From NCBI RefSeq assembly GCF_000723165.1, contig NZ_HG322949.1:3942037-4006036 (forward strand): DNA of 64,000 nucleotides. Reading direction: 5' to 3'. Positions 7,999-16,083 of the stretch are shown here, in pieces. Source of the stretch: Janthinobacterium agaricidamnosum NBRC 102515 = DSM 9628. Lineage in GTDB: Bacteria; Pseudomonadota; Gammaproteobacteria; Burkholderiales; Burkholderiaceae_D. Every line of letters starts with the position of its first letter. Positions within the stretch are counted from its first letter, which is position 1. The notes below the pieces were generated by a model, which searched no databases, had not been told where the DNA came from, and saw only the letters and a list, made by a program, of their open reading frames with translations. Made by a program: the position numbers and the translations under genes.

Positions 7999-8196
7999 AT
8001 GCAAACCTCCAAGCCAACCCCGGCCAGCGACACCCTTCCCGTCCATGCGCACGCTATTGCTGCCGCGCCACAACAACCGCACCGCATCACCAGCGCGGCG
8101 CTGTTGCAGGAACGCCGTGAAGTGGAAATCGAGCATGGCGGAAAAATCTACCGTTTGCGCGTGACCCAGTTGAACAAGCTGATCTTGACCGCCTGA
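7999..8196 (+). CDS. hemP: Hemin uptake protein HemP/HmuP family
   Basis: A 65-residue protein. The C-terminal half, LLQERREVEIEHGGKIYRL followed by RVTQLNKLILT, is the HemP family core; the first 35 residues are Pro/Ala-rich. Family members are small cytoplasmic proteins needed for, or linked with, heme uptake and are sometimes DNA-associated regulators of heme receptor genes. No heme receptor or hemolysin-type ABC gene is adjacent here. A Fur-type site sits just upstream. The gene starts a run of three plus-strand genes ending in a DUF2325 gene. Confidence 0.9.
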   Translation: MQTSKPTPASDTLPVHAHAIAAAPQQPHRITSAALLQERREVEIEHGGKIYRLRVTQLNKLILTA

Positions 8197-8276
8197 GAAC
8201 GTCTCAGGACCACACCCGCAAGCCATCCGTCGTCTCCAGTGCACGGTAGCCAGCAACTCACCGACAGGAGCGTTTG

Positions 8277-8627
8277 ATGGCAACCGACCGTATCGACCCG
8301 ATATTTCTTTCCTCGAACCATGCCGGCAACCAGCCCGAGCTGATGCTGTCCGCCGTGTTGCACCTGATGTCGCATTACACCGCACGCAACGCCGACAGCG
8401 GCGCCTGCCTGAAACTTGCCTCGGTCATCGAGCGCCACTTGAAGGCGCTGGCCGGCCTGCCCGACCTGGGACCGGTACTGCAAGCCACTTGCCAGCAACT
8501 GTCGGAACAATGGGCCGGCATCGTCGAACGCGACATGCCGCAAGCGCCCAAAAGCTCTTTCCTCAGCCGCATCATGTCCGCCGCCAAAGCGGACAAGACC
8601 AGCGCTATCCCGGCGGCATTGTTGTAA
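8277..8627 (+). CDS. Small conserved-looking protein between hemP and DUF2325, function unknown
   Basis: The product has 116 residues, MATDRIDPIFLSSNHAGNQP at the start, then a predicted helical region with MLSAVLHLMSHYTARNADSG and LASVIERHLKALAGLPDLGP. There is no signal peptide or membrane segment. A good AGGAG ribosome site lies 6 nt before the ATG at 8277; the TTG at 8274 is less likely. It starts 80 bp after hemP and ends 56 bp before the DUF2325 gene, on the same strand, which suggests co-expression under the Fur-type site. I do not recognise the family. A helical partner protein is possible but unproven. Confidence 0.75.
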   Translation: MATDRIDPIFLSSNHAGNQPELMLSAVLHLMSHYTARNADSGACLKLASVIERHLKALAGLPDLGPVLQATCQQLSEQWAGIVERDMPQAPKSSFLSRIMSAAKADKTSAIPAALL

Positions 8628-8683
8628 CCCTTGCTTTCATTTTCCCCAGCCCAGCCAGCGTAACTCGAACAGGAACCACGACC

Positions 8684-9898
8684 ATGTGTGACAAAGACAA
8701 GCTTCCCGTCATCAGTAATTGCACCACCGACACCGAACCCGCCGCGCTGACCTCGCGCCGACGGCGCTTGTGGGAACTGTCGCATACCTGCCATTGCCCG
8801 CTGGTCGGTGTCGGCTTGCCGCTGGGCTACTTGCGCAAACTGGTCGGCAAGATGACCGGTGGCCGCGTGCTGGCCGACGATTACGAAGTCCACGTCGGCG
8901 CCGTCACCGAATGCGGCGTGCGCAACCGCCTGTCCGAAGCGTTGCAAAAAGAATTGGAGCGCCGTTACGCGCCGGTCATCCTGCGTTTCCGCGCAGCTAA
9001 AACCACCGCCCAGGTGGCCGAACTGTGGCACGGCGCGGTCTCCAACGGCGATGTCGCCGGCGCCTTCTGGGCCGGCTTGACCCACCCGCGCTGCGACCCC
9101 GACCTGGAAGAACAAATGTGCCGCGACCTGCACATGATCCAGCACCAGGCCGGTGCCTGCGTACGCGCCGACATGGGCAAATTTAATGCGCTGGTCGAAG
9201 AAAACGCCCATCTGAACCGCGAACTGGCCAAGCTGCAACAACGCAACAACGCGCTGCAGCTGGAAAAGGCCGCCGACACCGAACGCCAGGAAGTGTTGCT
9301 GATGCAAGCACGGTCACTGTCGATCGGCAAGGATAGCGTGATCGACGGCTTGCGCGCCGAACTGGCGCAATTGCAAGCCTCGGTGCCCGACCTGGAATCG
9401 CGCAGCCGGCTGGTCGAACGGCTGGCCCAGATGGATGAGCGCGAGCGCGAATTGCGCGCCCAGATTAGCGAATTGAAGCAGGCCCAACATCGCGCGCCGG
9501 AAACCCTGGCGCCAGTCGCGCCCGCCCCGATGGAACCGGTGCGCAGCATGAAAATGCCGATCCGCCTGGTCGACCAGAGCGTCTTGTGCGTCGGCGGACG
9601 CAGCGGCAACGTCGCCACCTACCGCGCGCTGATCGAACGGGTCGGCGCCCAGTTCGCCCATCACGACGGCGGCCTGGAAGACAATGCCAACAAGCTCGAT
9701 TCCAGCCTGGCGGCAGCCGACCTGGTGATTTGCCAGACCGGCTGCATCAGCCACAGCGCGTATTGGCGGGTCAAGGATTATTGCAAGCGCACCGGCAAGC
9801 GTTGCGTGTTCATTGACAACCCGAGCATTTCCAGCCTGGAGCGCGGCTTGCAGGAAGTGACTGGCGAGCTGGAAACAGGCGTCGAAAGTTTGCCATAA
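8684..9898 (+). CDS. DUF2325 domain protein with coiled-coil
   Basis: A 404-residue cytoplasmic protein. The N-terminal part (about 1-165) is a helical region with several Cys and His, such as SHTCHCPLVG. Residues of about 165-280 form a Glu/Leu/Gln-rich coiled coil. The C-terminal 95 residues are a DUF2325 domain: VLCVGGRSGNVATYR, HHDGGLEDN, ADLVICQTGCISHSAYWRVK, a Rossmann-like fold. The ATG at 8684 follows AGGA with 8-nt spacing. DUF2325 proteins have no settled function. The position behind hemP and a Fur-type site points to iron or heme physiology, which is inference. Confidence 0.88.
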   Translation: MCDKDKLPVISNCTTDTEPAALTSRRRRLWELSHTCHCPLVGVGLPLGYLRKLVGKMTGGRVLADDYEVHVGAVTECGVRNRLSEALQKELERRYAPVILRFRAAKTTAQVAELWHGAVSNGDVAGAFWAGLTHPRCDPDLEEQMCRDLHMIQHQAGACVRADMGKFNALVEENAHLNRELAKLQQRNNALQLEKAADTERQEVLLMQARSLSIGKDSVIDGLRAELAQLQASVPDLESRSRLVERLAQMDERERELRAQISELKQAQHRAPETLAPVAPAPMEPVRSMKMPIRLVDQSVLCVGGRSGNVATYRALIERVGAQFAHHDGGLEDNANKLDSSLAAADLVICQTGCISHSAYWRVKDYCKRTGKRCVFIDNPSISSLERGLQEVTGELETGVESLP

Positions 9899-9949
9899 AG
9901 TCAAGCTGTCGCTGATATCGCGACAGTGGCCTGCGCCGACAAAAAGATG

Positions 9950-10007
9950 TTGACATTCACCATGCACGCCATATAATTGATTAATTACTCAATTATATGG
10001 CGTGCAT
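9950..10007 (+). promoter_or_regulatory. Strong sigma-70 promoter overlapped by a 19-bp-arm palindrome (probable operator)
   Basis: TTGACA at 9950-9955 and TATAAT at 9972-9977, both perfect, are 16 bp apart. The -10 lies inside the left arm of a perfect inverted repeat: ATGCACGCCATATAATTGA at 9962-9980, spacer TTAATTAC, and its exact complement at 9989-10007. The start of transcription would fall in the spacer, so the palindrome is not fully transcribed and is unlikely to be a terminator. It is well placed to be the operator of the TetR-type regulator encoded at 11065. Confidence 0.75.
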
Positions 10008-10012
10008 CACGT

Positions 10013-10084
10013 ATGGCACTGCCTTTGGAGTTCGTCATCCTGCCGTGCATCTGTCGATCTACGGCACTTTTTTTAAATCATTAA
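10013..10084 (+). other. Possible leader ORF with terminator-like hairpin ahead of the SDR gene
   Basis: A 23-codon ORF (10013-10084, MALPLEFVILPCICRSTALF...) lies between the promoter and the SDR gene. It spans a hairpin, TGCCGT (10041-10046) with ACGGCA (10061-10066), followed by C and seven T residues. The layout resembles a leader peptide with an attenuator. There is no clear ribosome site, the stem is only 6 bp and the loop is 14 nt, so the call is weak. Confidence 0.25.
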
Positions 10085-10086
10085 AT

Positions 10087-10102
10087 GCGTGATTACTCAC
10101 GC
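10087..10102 (+). promoter_or_regulatory. Short inverted repeat just ahead of the SDR start
   Basis: GCGTGA, spacer TTAC, TCACGC: perfect 6-bp arms 13 bp before the SDR start codon. The element ATTACTCA is shared with the centre of the larger palindrome at 9962-10007, so it could be a second contact site for the same regulator or a small mRNA hairpin near the ribosome site. Confidence 0.35.
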
Positions 10103-10114
10103 AATTGGAAACTC

Positions 10115-10966
10115 ATGAAAAAAGGTATTGCTTTAGTCACTGGCGCCTCCGCAGGTATCGGTGCGGAAACGGCGCGTCGTCTGGCGGCGGCAGGTTTTAC
10201 GACGTATGCGGCGGCGCGCAGGGTCGACAAAATGGACAACTTGACAGCGCTTGGTATCAAGGTGCTGCCGCTCGACATCACCGATACCGGCTCGATTGCC
10301 GCCTGCCTGGCCGCCATCCGCTCCGAGAGCGGCGACATCGACGTGCTGGTCAACAACGCCGGCTACGGCTCCTACGGCGCGGTCGAGGAAGTGCCGATGG
10401 CGGAAGCGCGGCGCCAGTTCGAGGTCAACCTGTTCGGCCTGGCGGCGCTGACGCAGCAAGTGATCGCGCCGATGCGCCGCAAGCGCTGGGGCCGCATCAT
10501 CAATATCTCGTCCACCGGCGGCGTCGCCGCGACGCCGTACGGCGCCTGGTATTACTCAAGCAAGTTTGCGCTGGAAGGCTATTCCGCCGCGCTGCGCCAG
10601 GAATTGGCGCCGTTCGGCGTCGATGTCAGCGTCATCCGTCCCAGCGGCACCAAGAGCGAATGGGGCGCCATCGCGACGCAAAGCCTGCTGGCCAACTCGG
10701 CGCATGGCCCGTATGCCGAGGCGGTCAAACCGATGGTGGCACTCTTCGACAAATCCGCCGCCCTGGAAGGAAACAGTGCGCTGCAAATACCGGCCAGCGT
10801 GATTGCCGACATGATCGTCAAAGCGGCGCTGGCAAAACGCGCCAACAGCGCCTACAACGCGCCGGGCGCCGGCAAGATCAGCATCTTCCTGCGCTGGCTG
10901 TTAAGCGACCGGCTGCACGACGCGATGGTGCGGACCGCGTTTGGCATGCCCAAAAGCATGGCTTGA
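10115..10966 (+). CDS. Short-chain dehydrogenase/reductase (SDR), classical type
   Basis: A 283-residue NAD(P)-dependent oxidoreductase. It shows the cofactor motif TGASAGIG near the N-terminus, NNAGYGSYG, and the catalytic Ser, Tyr and Lys in ISSTGG and WYYSSKFALEGYSA. The substrate is not predictable. The N-terminus MKKGIALVTGAS selects the ATG at 10115, with GGAA 4 nt upstream; an ATG at 10085 would add ten residues inside the leader. It is transcribed from the strong promoter at 9950 and is followed 98 bp later by a TetR gene on the same strand. The pair is probably a self-regulated detoxification or metabolic unit. Confidence 0.92.
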   Translation: MKKGIALVTGASAGIGAETARRLAAAGFTTYAAARRVDKMDNLTALGIKVLPLDITDTGSIAACLAAIRSESGDIDVLVNNAGYGSYGAVEEVPMAEARRQFEVNLFGLAALTQQVIAPMRRKRWGRIINISSTGGVAATPYGAWYYSSKFALEGYSAALRQELAPFGVDVSVIRPSGTKSEWGAIATQSLLANSAHGPYAEAVKPMVALFDKSAALEGNSALQIPASVIADMIVKAALAKRANSAYNAPGAGKISIFLRWLLSDRLHDAMVRTAFGMPKSMA

Positions 10967-11064
10967 AAATTGATGCCAGGCATAGCGTCAACTCGCGGCG
11001 GCTTGTCCAAATCCCGGGCAAGCCGCATAATTGAGCATTCAGTCACTCACCAATCACCCATGTC

Positions 11065-11640
11065 ATGGCACGTCCTAAAAGCGAAGAAAAACGCCACGCC
11101 ATCCTCGATGCGGCCACCAATGTGTTCGCGGAACAAGGGATAGGCGCGCCGACCTCCCGCATTGCCAAGGAAGCCGGCATCGCCGAAGGTTCGCTGTTCA
11201 CCTATTTTGCCACCAAGGATGTCTTGCTCAATGAGTTGTACCTGGTCTTGAAGGCAGAGTTGCGTGACGTCATGATGCCCGGCTACCCTTTGACGGAATC
11301 GCCGCGCAACCGCGCCTGGCATACCTGGCAGGCGCTGGTGGACTGGGGCGTCGTCCATCCGCGCAAACGCCAGGTAATGGACATCCTCGGCCTGTCGGAC
11401 CGGCTGACGGATCACAGCAAGACCGCCGGCGCACTGGCGTTTGCCCCTGCCGGCGCGATGCTGACGGAAATCGTTGAAAACGGTCCCATGCGGGCATTGC
11501 CGACTGCCTTCGTCGGCGCGCTGCTCGCTTCGATGGCGGAAGCGACGATGGACTGCATGGCCCGCGACCACAGCCGCCACGAGCAATTCCGGCTCGCCGG
11601 CTTCGAGGCGTTCTGGCGCGCCGTCGGCCAGGGCAATTAA
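11065..11640 (+). CDS. TetR/AcrR-family transcriptional regulator
   Basis: A 191-residue repressor. The N-terminal helix-turn-helix is typical: RHAILDAATNVFAEQGIGAP, then TSRIAKEAGIAEGSLFTYFATKDVLLNELY. The C-terminal ligand domain is variable and gives no clue to the effector. The gene lies downstream of the SDR on the same strand, and the large palindrome over the SDR promoter is a natural operator candidate. It converges with the flavin reductase gene, which ends 10 bp away on the other strand. Confidence 0.92.
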   Translation: MARPKSEEKRHAILDAATNVFAEQGIGAPTSRIAKEAGIAEGSLFTYFATKDVLLNELYLVLKAELRDVMMPGYPLTESPRNRAWHTWQALVDWGVVHPRKRQVMDILGLSDRLTDHSKTAGALAFAPAGAMLTEIVENGPMRALPTAFVGALLASMAEATMDCMARDHSRHEQFRLAGFEAFWRAVGQGN

Positions 11641-11649
11641 GCGCCGATT

Positions 11650-13014
11650 CTAATATACGTCGCGCCGGTAACGCCCCGCCACTGCCAGCGCATCGAGTCC
11701 GGCGCGGCCGATGATCTGCTGCAGCGCCAGGTCGACGCCGCCGGCCATGCCGTCCAGGCTGCCGCAAATATACAGCGCGGCGCCCTGCTCCAGCCACTGT
11801 CTCAATTCGTCGGCGTTGCCCAGCAAACGGTCTTGCACATACAGCCGCTGCGGCTGGTCGCGTGAAAACACCATGTCCAGCCGCGGCAGCCAGCCATCGG
11901 CCTGCCATTGTCCGATTTCTGCGCGGTAGTGGTAATCGAACGCGGCATTGCGCTCGCCAAAGATCAGCCAATTGGACCGCTGGCCGGCCAGCACGCGGCT
12001 TTTCAGGTGGCCGCGCAAGCCGGCGATGCCACTGCCATTGCCGATCAATATCAAGGGCCGCTGTTCATTGCCATCCAGCCGGAAACGCTTATGCTGGCGC
12101 AAGCGCAACTGGATCAGATCGCCGACCACGGCTTGCGCCGTCAGCCAGCCCGAGACCAGACCCAGGCTGCCATCGGCATGGCGATGCTGGCGCACCAGCA
12201 ACTGCACCCGGCCATCTTGCGGTATCGAGGCGATCGAATACTCGCGCGGCTGTCCAGGCTCCGACGGCGCGGCCACTTGCACCAGGTCGCCCGATTGCCA
12301 GGCCGGCAACGCACCGGCGGCAGGCTCCAGTTCGAGGTGATACAGCGGCCGACCGGCGCTGCCTGGATTCAATAAATCCCGCTTGAGCAAGCGCCAGTCG
12401 CCGAACGCCGGCGCGCTCCAGTCCGGCGCATCGCTGGTGCCGGCCAGATGGCTCAGTTGCTGCCGCCACTGCGAAATCGCGTCCGGCGCGCTGCGGTTCA
12501 CTTCGATGCGCTCGAACAGGCGCGATGCGCCCTGCCCAGCCAGCCATTGGTCCAGCGCGCGGCCGAAACCGCAGAATTGCGCATACGCACTGTCGCCCAG
12601 CGCCAGCACCGCGTAATGCAATTGCGTCAAAGGCAGTCCGCGCGCCATCAGACGTCCGGAAAAAGCGGCCGCATTATCCGGCGCATCGCCTTCGCCATAG
12701 GTGCTGACCAGGAACAGGATGCGCTCGGCGGACTGCAAGTCAGCATCAATCAGTTCCGACAAATCGCTCAGGCGCACCGGAATGCCGGCCAGCCGCAGCG
12801 TGGCCGCGGTTTGCCCGGCCAATTCCTCGGCGTTGCCGGTCTGGCTGGCGTAGGCGACGATCCAGGCCGGCACATTGGCCAGCGCCGCCTGGGCCTGCTG
12901 CGCGGCAAGCCGCTTGCGCCGGACCCGCAAGTACGGCGCCAGGCAAACCAGCAAATATGACAGCAACAAGACCAGCAGCAACGCTTGCCGGCTCGGGTCG
13001 GAAGTAAAGATCAT
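11650..13014 (-). CDS. Membrane-anchored flavodoxin/NADPH-reductase (sulfite reductase flavoprotein type)
   Basis: A 454-residue protein. One N-terminal membrane helix (QALLLVLLLSYLLVCLAPYL) is followed by a flavodoxin domain with the FMN loop YASQTGNAEELA, STYGEGDAPDNA and LALGDSAYAQFCGFG, and then a ferredoxin-NADP reductase part with the FAD motif PREYSIAS, GNGSGIAGLRG and a C-terminal LYICGSLDGMA region ending in Tyr. It should move electrons from NADPH through FAD and FMN at the membrane. Its ATG overlaps the apbE stop (ATGA). It is the last gene of the iron-regulated operon. The electron acceptor, perhaps the PepSY protein or ferric iron, is not known. Confidence 0.9.
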   Translation of the reverse strand: MIFTSDPSRQALLLVLLLSYLLVCLAPYLRVRRKRLAAQQAQAALANVPAWIVAYASQTGNAEELAGQTAATLRLAGIPVRLSDLSELIDADLQSAERILFLVSTYGEGDAPDNAAAFSGRLMARGLPLTQLHYAVLALGDSAYAQFCGFGRALDQWLAGQGASRLFERIEVNRSAPDAISQWRQQLSHLAGTSDAPDWSAPAFGDWRLLKRDLLNPGSAGRPLYHLELEPAAGALPAWQSGDLVQVAAPSEPGQPREYSIASIPQDGRVQLLVRQHRHADGSLGLVSGWLTAQAVVGDLIQLRLRQHKRFRLDGNEQRPLILIGNGSGIAGLRGHLKSRVLAGQRSNWLIFGERNAAFDYHYRAEIGQWQADGWLPRLDMVFSRDQPQRLYVQDRLLGNADELRQWLEQGAALYICGSLDGMAGGVDLALQQIIGRAGLDALAVAGRYRRDVY

Positions 13015-14018
13015 TGGTCCAGCATGCCCTGTAAATGGCTGCTCAAGTATTCTGTGAGGCGGCTGCCGTCGCGCACCACAAACCGCGCCGCCAGGCCATG
13101 CTGTTCGGCCAGCGCCAGACCGGCCTCGATACCGAGCACGGTCAACGCGGTCGACCAGGCGTCGGCGGCCATGCATGCGGCGTGCACCACCGTCACCGAG
13201 GCCAGCTCGTTGGCGATCGGCGTACCGCAACGCGGGTCGATGGTATGCGAATAACGCTGGCCGCCGTCTTCAAAAAAGCGCCGGTAATCGCCCGAGGTGG
13301 CGACCGCCAAGCCGTGCAGCGCCAGCACCATCCCGTCTTGCTGTTCGGTGGCGCCATCGACTTGCTCCAGCGCCACCCACCACGGCTGGCCATCCGGCCG
13401 GGTGCCGGCGCCGCGCAATTCGCCGCCGACTTCCACCAGGTAATGTTTAATGCCCTGGCTTTCCAGGTAGCTCGCCAAACGGTCGACGCCGTAGCCCTTG
13501 GCCACCGCCGACAAGTCGAGCAGCAAGCCGCCCGGCTGGCGCGCGCGCCGCGCCGCCACGTCGAATTCCAGACGCCGGTCGCGCCGCTGCCGCACCGCGC
13601 AATCCACCGATGCCGCCGACGGCGGCACAAATCCGGGCTGGTCGTAGCGCTGCGTGGCGCCGAAGCCCCACAGCTTGACCAGCGCGCCGGCGCAAGGATC
13701 ATAGGCTCCGCCACTGGCGTGCGACACCTCCATAGCGAACGACAATACCTCGCAAAACGCGGCCGGCAAACAATGCCAGCTGCCGGCCGGCGCCAGGTTG
13801 AAGCGGCCCAGCGCGGAGGTATCGCTCCAGTGGCTCATCTGGGCCACCACGCTATCGAGCTGTTGTTGCAGGGCCAGTTGCAAATGATGGGTGGCACCGC
13901 GCTCGACCACCTTCACCGACCAGCTGGTGCCCATGCTCAAGCCGTGGAAATCGCGCACCGGCGCATGGGCTGGCGCCGGCTGCCCGGAAAAATGGTGAGG
14001 CAGGAGTACCCGGCGCAT
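13011..14018 (-). CDS. apbE: FAD:protein FMN transferase (ApbE family)
   Basis: A 335-residue ApbE-family protein, which attaches FMN covalently to Thr or Ser of a target protein in the periplasm. Family motifs are visible: MGTSWSVKV near residue 29, the GGAYDPCAGALVKLWGFG segment, LDLSAVAKGYGVDRLA and VEVGGELRGAG, and a C-terminal YSHTIDPRCGTPI with a metal-site Asp. I see no clear signal peptide, so the site of action is uncertain. It lies in an operon with DUF4198 and DUF2271 genes and overlaps the reductase gene by four bases. The likely flavinylated partner is another protein of this operon, which is inference. Confidence 0.93.
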   Translation of the reverse strand: MRRVLLPHHFSGQPAPAHAPVRDFHGLSMGTSWSVKVVERGATHHLQLALQQQLDSVVAQMSHWSDTSALGRFNLAPAGSWHCLPAAFCEVLSFAMEVSHASGGAYDPCAGALVKLWGFGATQRYDQPGFVPPSAASVDCAVRQRRDRRLEFDVAARRARQPGGLLLDLSAVAKGYGVDRLASYLESQGIKHYLVEVGGELRGAGTRPDGQPWWVALEQVDGATEQQDGMVLALHGLAVATSGDYRRFFEDGGQRYSHTIDPRCGTPIANELASVTVVHAACMAADAWSTALTVLGIEAGLALAEQHGLAARFVVRDGSRLTEYLSSHLQGMLDQ

Positions 14019-14039
14019 CGTCAGACTTTATAAAAACAA

Positions 14040-14867
14040 TTATTGAGGAAGGATTTCCACCGTCGCCGCATACGTCAAGCGGCGTTCCGGCATCGCTTGC
14101 GGCTGCCCCGCCACTGCTGGCGCGGCGGCCGGCCAGCTGGTGCTGAGGAAATACATGCCCGGCGCCGGTATCGTGAACGTGATGTCGCCGTTGGCGTCGG
14201 TGGTCTGGCGAATCTCTCCCAGCACGCCGCGGTAGCGCACGCCGCCGGCCGCCAGGCTGAACGACTGCCTGGCCGCCGGCTTGCCGTCGATCAAGAAACG
14301 CCAGGTGGCTTTTTCGCCGGTGCGCATATCGTTCGGATGGGTCACCGGCACGAATTCCAGCCCCACGCCGGTCGGCTTGAACACGTCAAAGCTGGTGTTC
14401 GATGCGCTAAAGAACGTTTCCAGGCGGCTGGTGGTGCGCGTGACTTTCAAGTCTTGCGCATCGGCCGGCACTTCTTTCTTGAATGCATCCTCAGTACCGC
14501 GCCAGCGTTTGGTTTCGCCATTCACCTTGTAGCTGGCGAACACGGTTTGCGACACCAGCGCCGCCTTGTAGGTACCCGGCTTGGCCATCTTGACGTCGAA
14601 CACGCTGCGCAAACGGCCGGTGATCGCATTATCGGGCGACACCAGCGCGCCATCCGGACCGGTGATTTTCAGCGCTTCCAGGCGCAGCGGCTGATGGTCG
14701 ATATCGAACAGGTCTTCGGAAATCGCCGCATCGACGGTGACCCACGGATCTTTCGATTCGACCAGCGAGCTCGACGGCACCATCCATGGCCGGTGCGCCT
14801 GCGCGCTCAGGGACAAGCCGGCCAGGGCCAGCGCCAGCAGCGGTTTATTCAGTTTGATCATCAACAT
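14040..14867 (-). CDS. Periplasmic DUF4198 protein
   Basis: A 275-residue exported protein with a Sec signal peptide (LLALALAGLSLSAQAHRPW; cleavage probable after AQA). The mature part begins HRPWMVPSS, a His-first N-terminus typical of DUF4198 proteins, often linked to metal handling. Beta-rich segments such as DANGDITFTIPAPGMYFLST fit the family. AAGGG lies 5 nt ahead of the ATG at 14867. It sits between the DUF2271 and apbE genes in the same operon with gaps of 13 and 21 bp. No enzyme motif is visible. The metal or ligand is unknown; iron is suggested only by the upstream Fur box. Confidence 0.88.
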   Translation of the reverse strand: MLMIKLNKPLLALALAGLSLSAQAHRPWMVPSSSLVESKDPWVTVDAAISEDLFDIDHQPLRLEALKITGPDGALVSPDNAITGRLRSVFDVKMAKPGTYKAALVSQTVFASYKVNGETKRWRGTEDAFKKEVPADAQDLKVTRTTSRLETFFSASNTSFDVFKPTGVGLEFVPVTHPNDMRTGEKATWRFLIDGKPAARQSFSLAAGGVRYRGVLGEIRQTTDANGDITFTIPAPGMYFLSTSWPAAAPAVAGQPQAMPERRLTYAATVEILPQ

Positions 14868-14880
14868 GACGGCCCTTCGC

Positions 14881-15396
14881 TTATGGTTTGAGTTGGACGA
14901 CGACAGCGCCGAGTTCTTCCTTGCCTTTTGCCGGGATGGCCTGCGCCGCTTTCGGCGGCCACTGGAATGGCACGCGCACCAGTTCGCGGCCGCCCGATTC
15001 GCGCGCCGCCTCGACCACCACCTGGTATTCGCCGGCCGGCAATTTATTCAATTCCGCCTTGGCCGCCGGGAACGACATGCTGTGCTCGCCCGGCGCGCGG
15101 GTCGCGCCGCTGATGCCGTCCAGCGGCATGGTCAGGTCGCGGCCGCTCTTGCGCCACCACTGGCGCATGTCCTTGAGCCACTTGGTGCCGCCGTTTTCCT
15201 TCTTTTGCAAGTCATACATGACCGACAGGTTGGTCACCACTTTCTGGTCCGGCGTTTCGATCCAGGCGGCAATGTAGGGACGGTGGTATTCGGCCACGTT
15301 CAATTGCGGGATTTCAAGCTTCAAGGCCAGGTCGGCGGCCATCGCCGAACTGCCCACCAGCGGAAGGCTGAGCGCGATGGAATAGCGTAATTTCAT
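14881..15396 (-). CDS. Periplasmic DUF2271 protein
   Basis: A 171-residue exported protein with a signal peptide (MKLRYSIALSLPLVGSSAMA; cleavage probable after AMA). The body matches DUF2271: an immunoglobulin-like beta protein with RPYIAAWIETPDQKVV, WRKSGRDLTMPLDGISGAT and LPAGEYQVVVEAARE. DUF2271 members recur next to ApbE and PepSY genes, where the conserved SGAT segment could be a flavinylation site of the D-x-x-S/T-G-A-T/S type; here it reads DGISGAT. That idea is inference. The ATG at 15394-15396 gives the signal peptide start. Confidence 0.88.
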   Translation of the reverse strand: MKLRYSIALSLPLVGSSAMAADLALKLEIPQLNVAEYHRPYIAAWIETPDQKVVTNLSVMYDLQKKENGGTKWLKDMRQWWRKSGRDLTMPLDGISGATRAPGEHSMSFPAAKAELNKLPAGEYQVVVEAARESGGRELVRVPFQWPPKAAQAIPAKGKEELGAVVVQLKP

Positions 15397-15417
15397 GGGA
15401 GTACCTGTCAAAAGAGA

Positions 15418-16083
15418 TTAATGAATAAACAGTAAGGCGATGGCGCAAGGAATCACGATCCCCAGGCCCACCATCGGCCAGGTCAGCGCACGCTTGGCCG
15501 CGTGGAATTTCAAGATCAACAAACCGGTCAGGCAAAACACCAGGCAGGCGACGGCGAAAAAGTCGATGAACCAATTCCAGGCCGGACCGGTATTGCGGCC
15601 CTTGTGCACATCGTTGAGCCACGAAATCCAGCCGCGGTCGGTCAACTCGTATTCCGCCGCGCCATCGTCGAGGCCGACGCGCACCCAGGCGTCGCCGCCC
15701 GCTTTCGGCAACGGCAGATAGACTTCATCGAGCGACCACTCGGCCAGGCGTCCGCCGGCATTGAGCGACCAGGTATCCTTCAGCCAGCGTTCGGCGTCGG
15801 CCGGCAACGGCTGCTTGGCGCCGTCATGGCTTGCGGCAAATTTGCGCAACTCGGCTTGCAGCGATGCCGGCACAGTTGCCTTCTTGCTGGTGACGACAGG
15901 CTTGGCCTCGATCTGGGCCGCGTGGTTCAGCGTGATGCCGGTGGCGCTGAACAAGATCATCGCCAGCAGGCAGAGCGCCGAGCTGATCCAGTGCCATTGA
16001 TGCAGATTCTTCAACCAGACCGCGCGGCTGGCGTTGCGTCTGGCGCTGTCGTCGAGATCCCGGGTATGCTGCGATGTGCTCAT
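15418..16083 (-). CDS. PepSY-associated transmembrane protein
   Basis: A 221-residue inner-membrane protein. An N-terminal helix (WHWISSALCLLAMILFSATGI) leads into a periplasmic PepSY-like domain of about 120 residues, followed by two C-terminal helices (FIDFFAVACLVFCLTGLLIL and MVGLGIVIPCAIALLFI). His residues at the helix ends (LHQWHW, NHAA, DVHKG) could bind heme as in ferric-reductase-like proteins. The ATG at 16083 overlaps the stop of a tiny upstream ORF as ATGA, which argues for translational coupling. It is the first full gene of the Fur-box operon with DUF2271, DUF4198, apbE and the flavin reductase. Confidence 0.88.
   Translation of the reverse strand: MSTSQHTRDLDDSARRNASRAVWLKNLHQWHWISSALCLLAMILFSATGITLNHAAQIEAKPVVTSKKATVPASLQAELRKFAASHDGAKQPLPADAERWLKDTWSLNAGGRLAEWSLDEVYLPLPKAGGDAWVRVGLDDGAAEYELTDRGWISWLNDVHKGRNTGPAWNWFIDFFAVACLVFCLTGLLILKFHAAKRALTWPMVGLGIVIPCAIALLFIH

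Noticed and set aside
9962..10007. The large palindrome as a transcription terminator of the DUF2325 gene
   Set aside because: It has no T-run, and a perfect promoter places the predicted start within its spacer, which fits an operator better.
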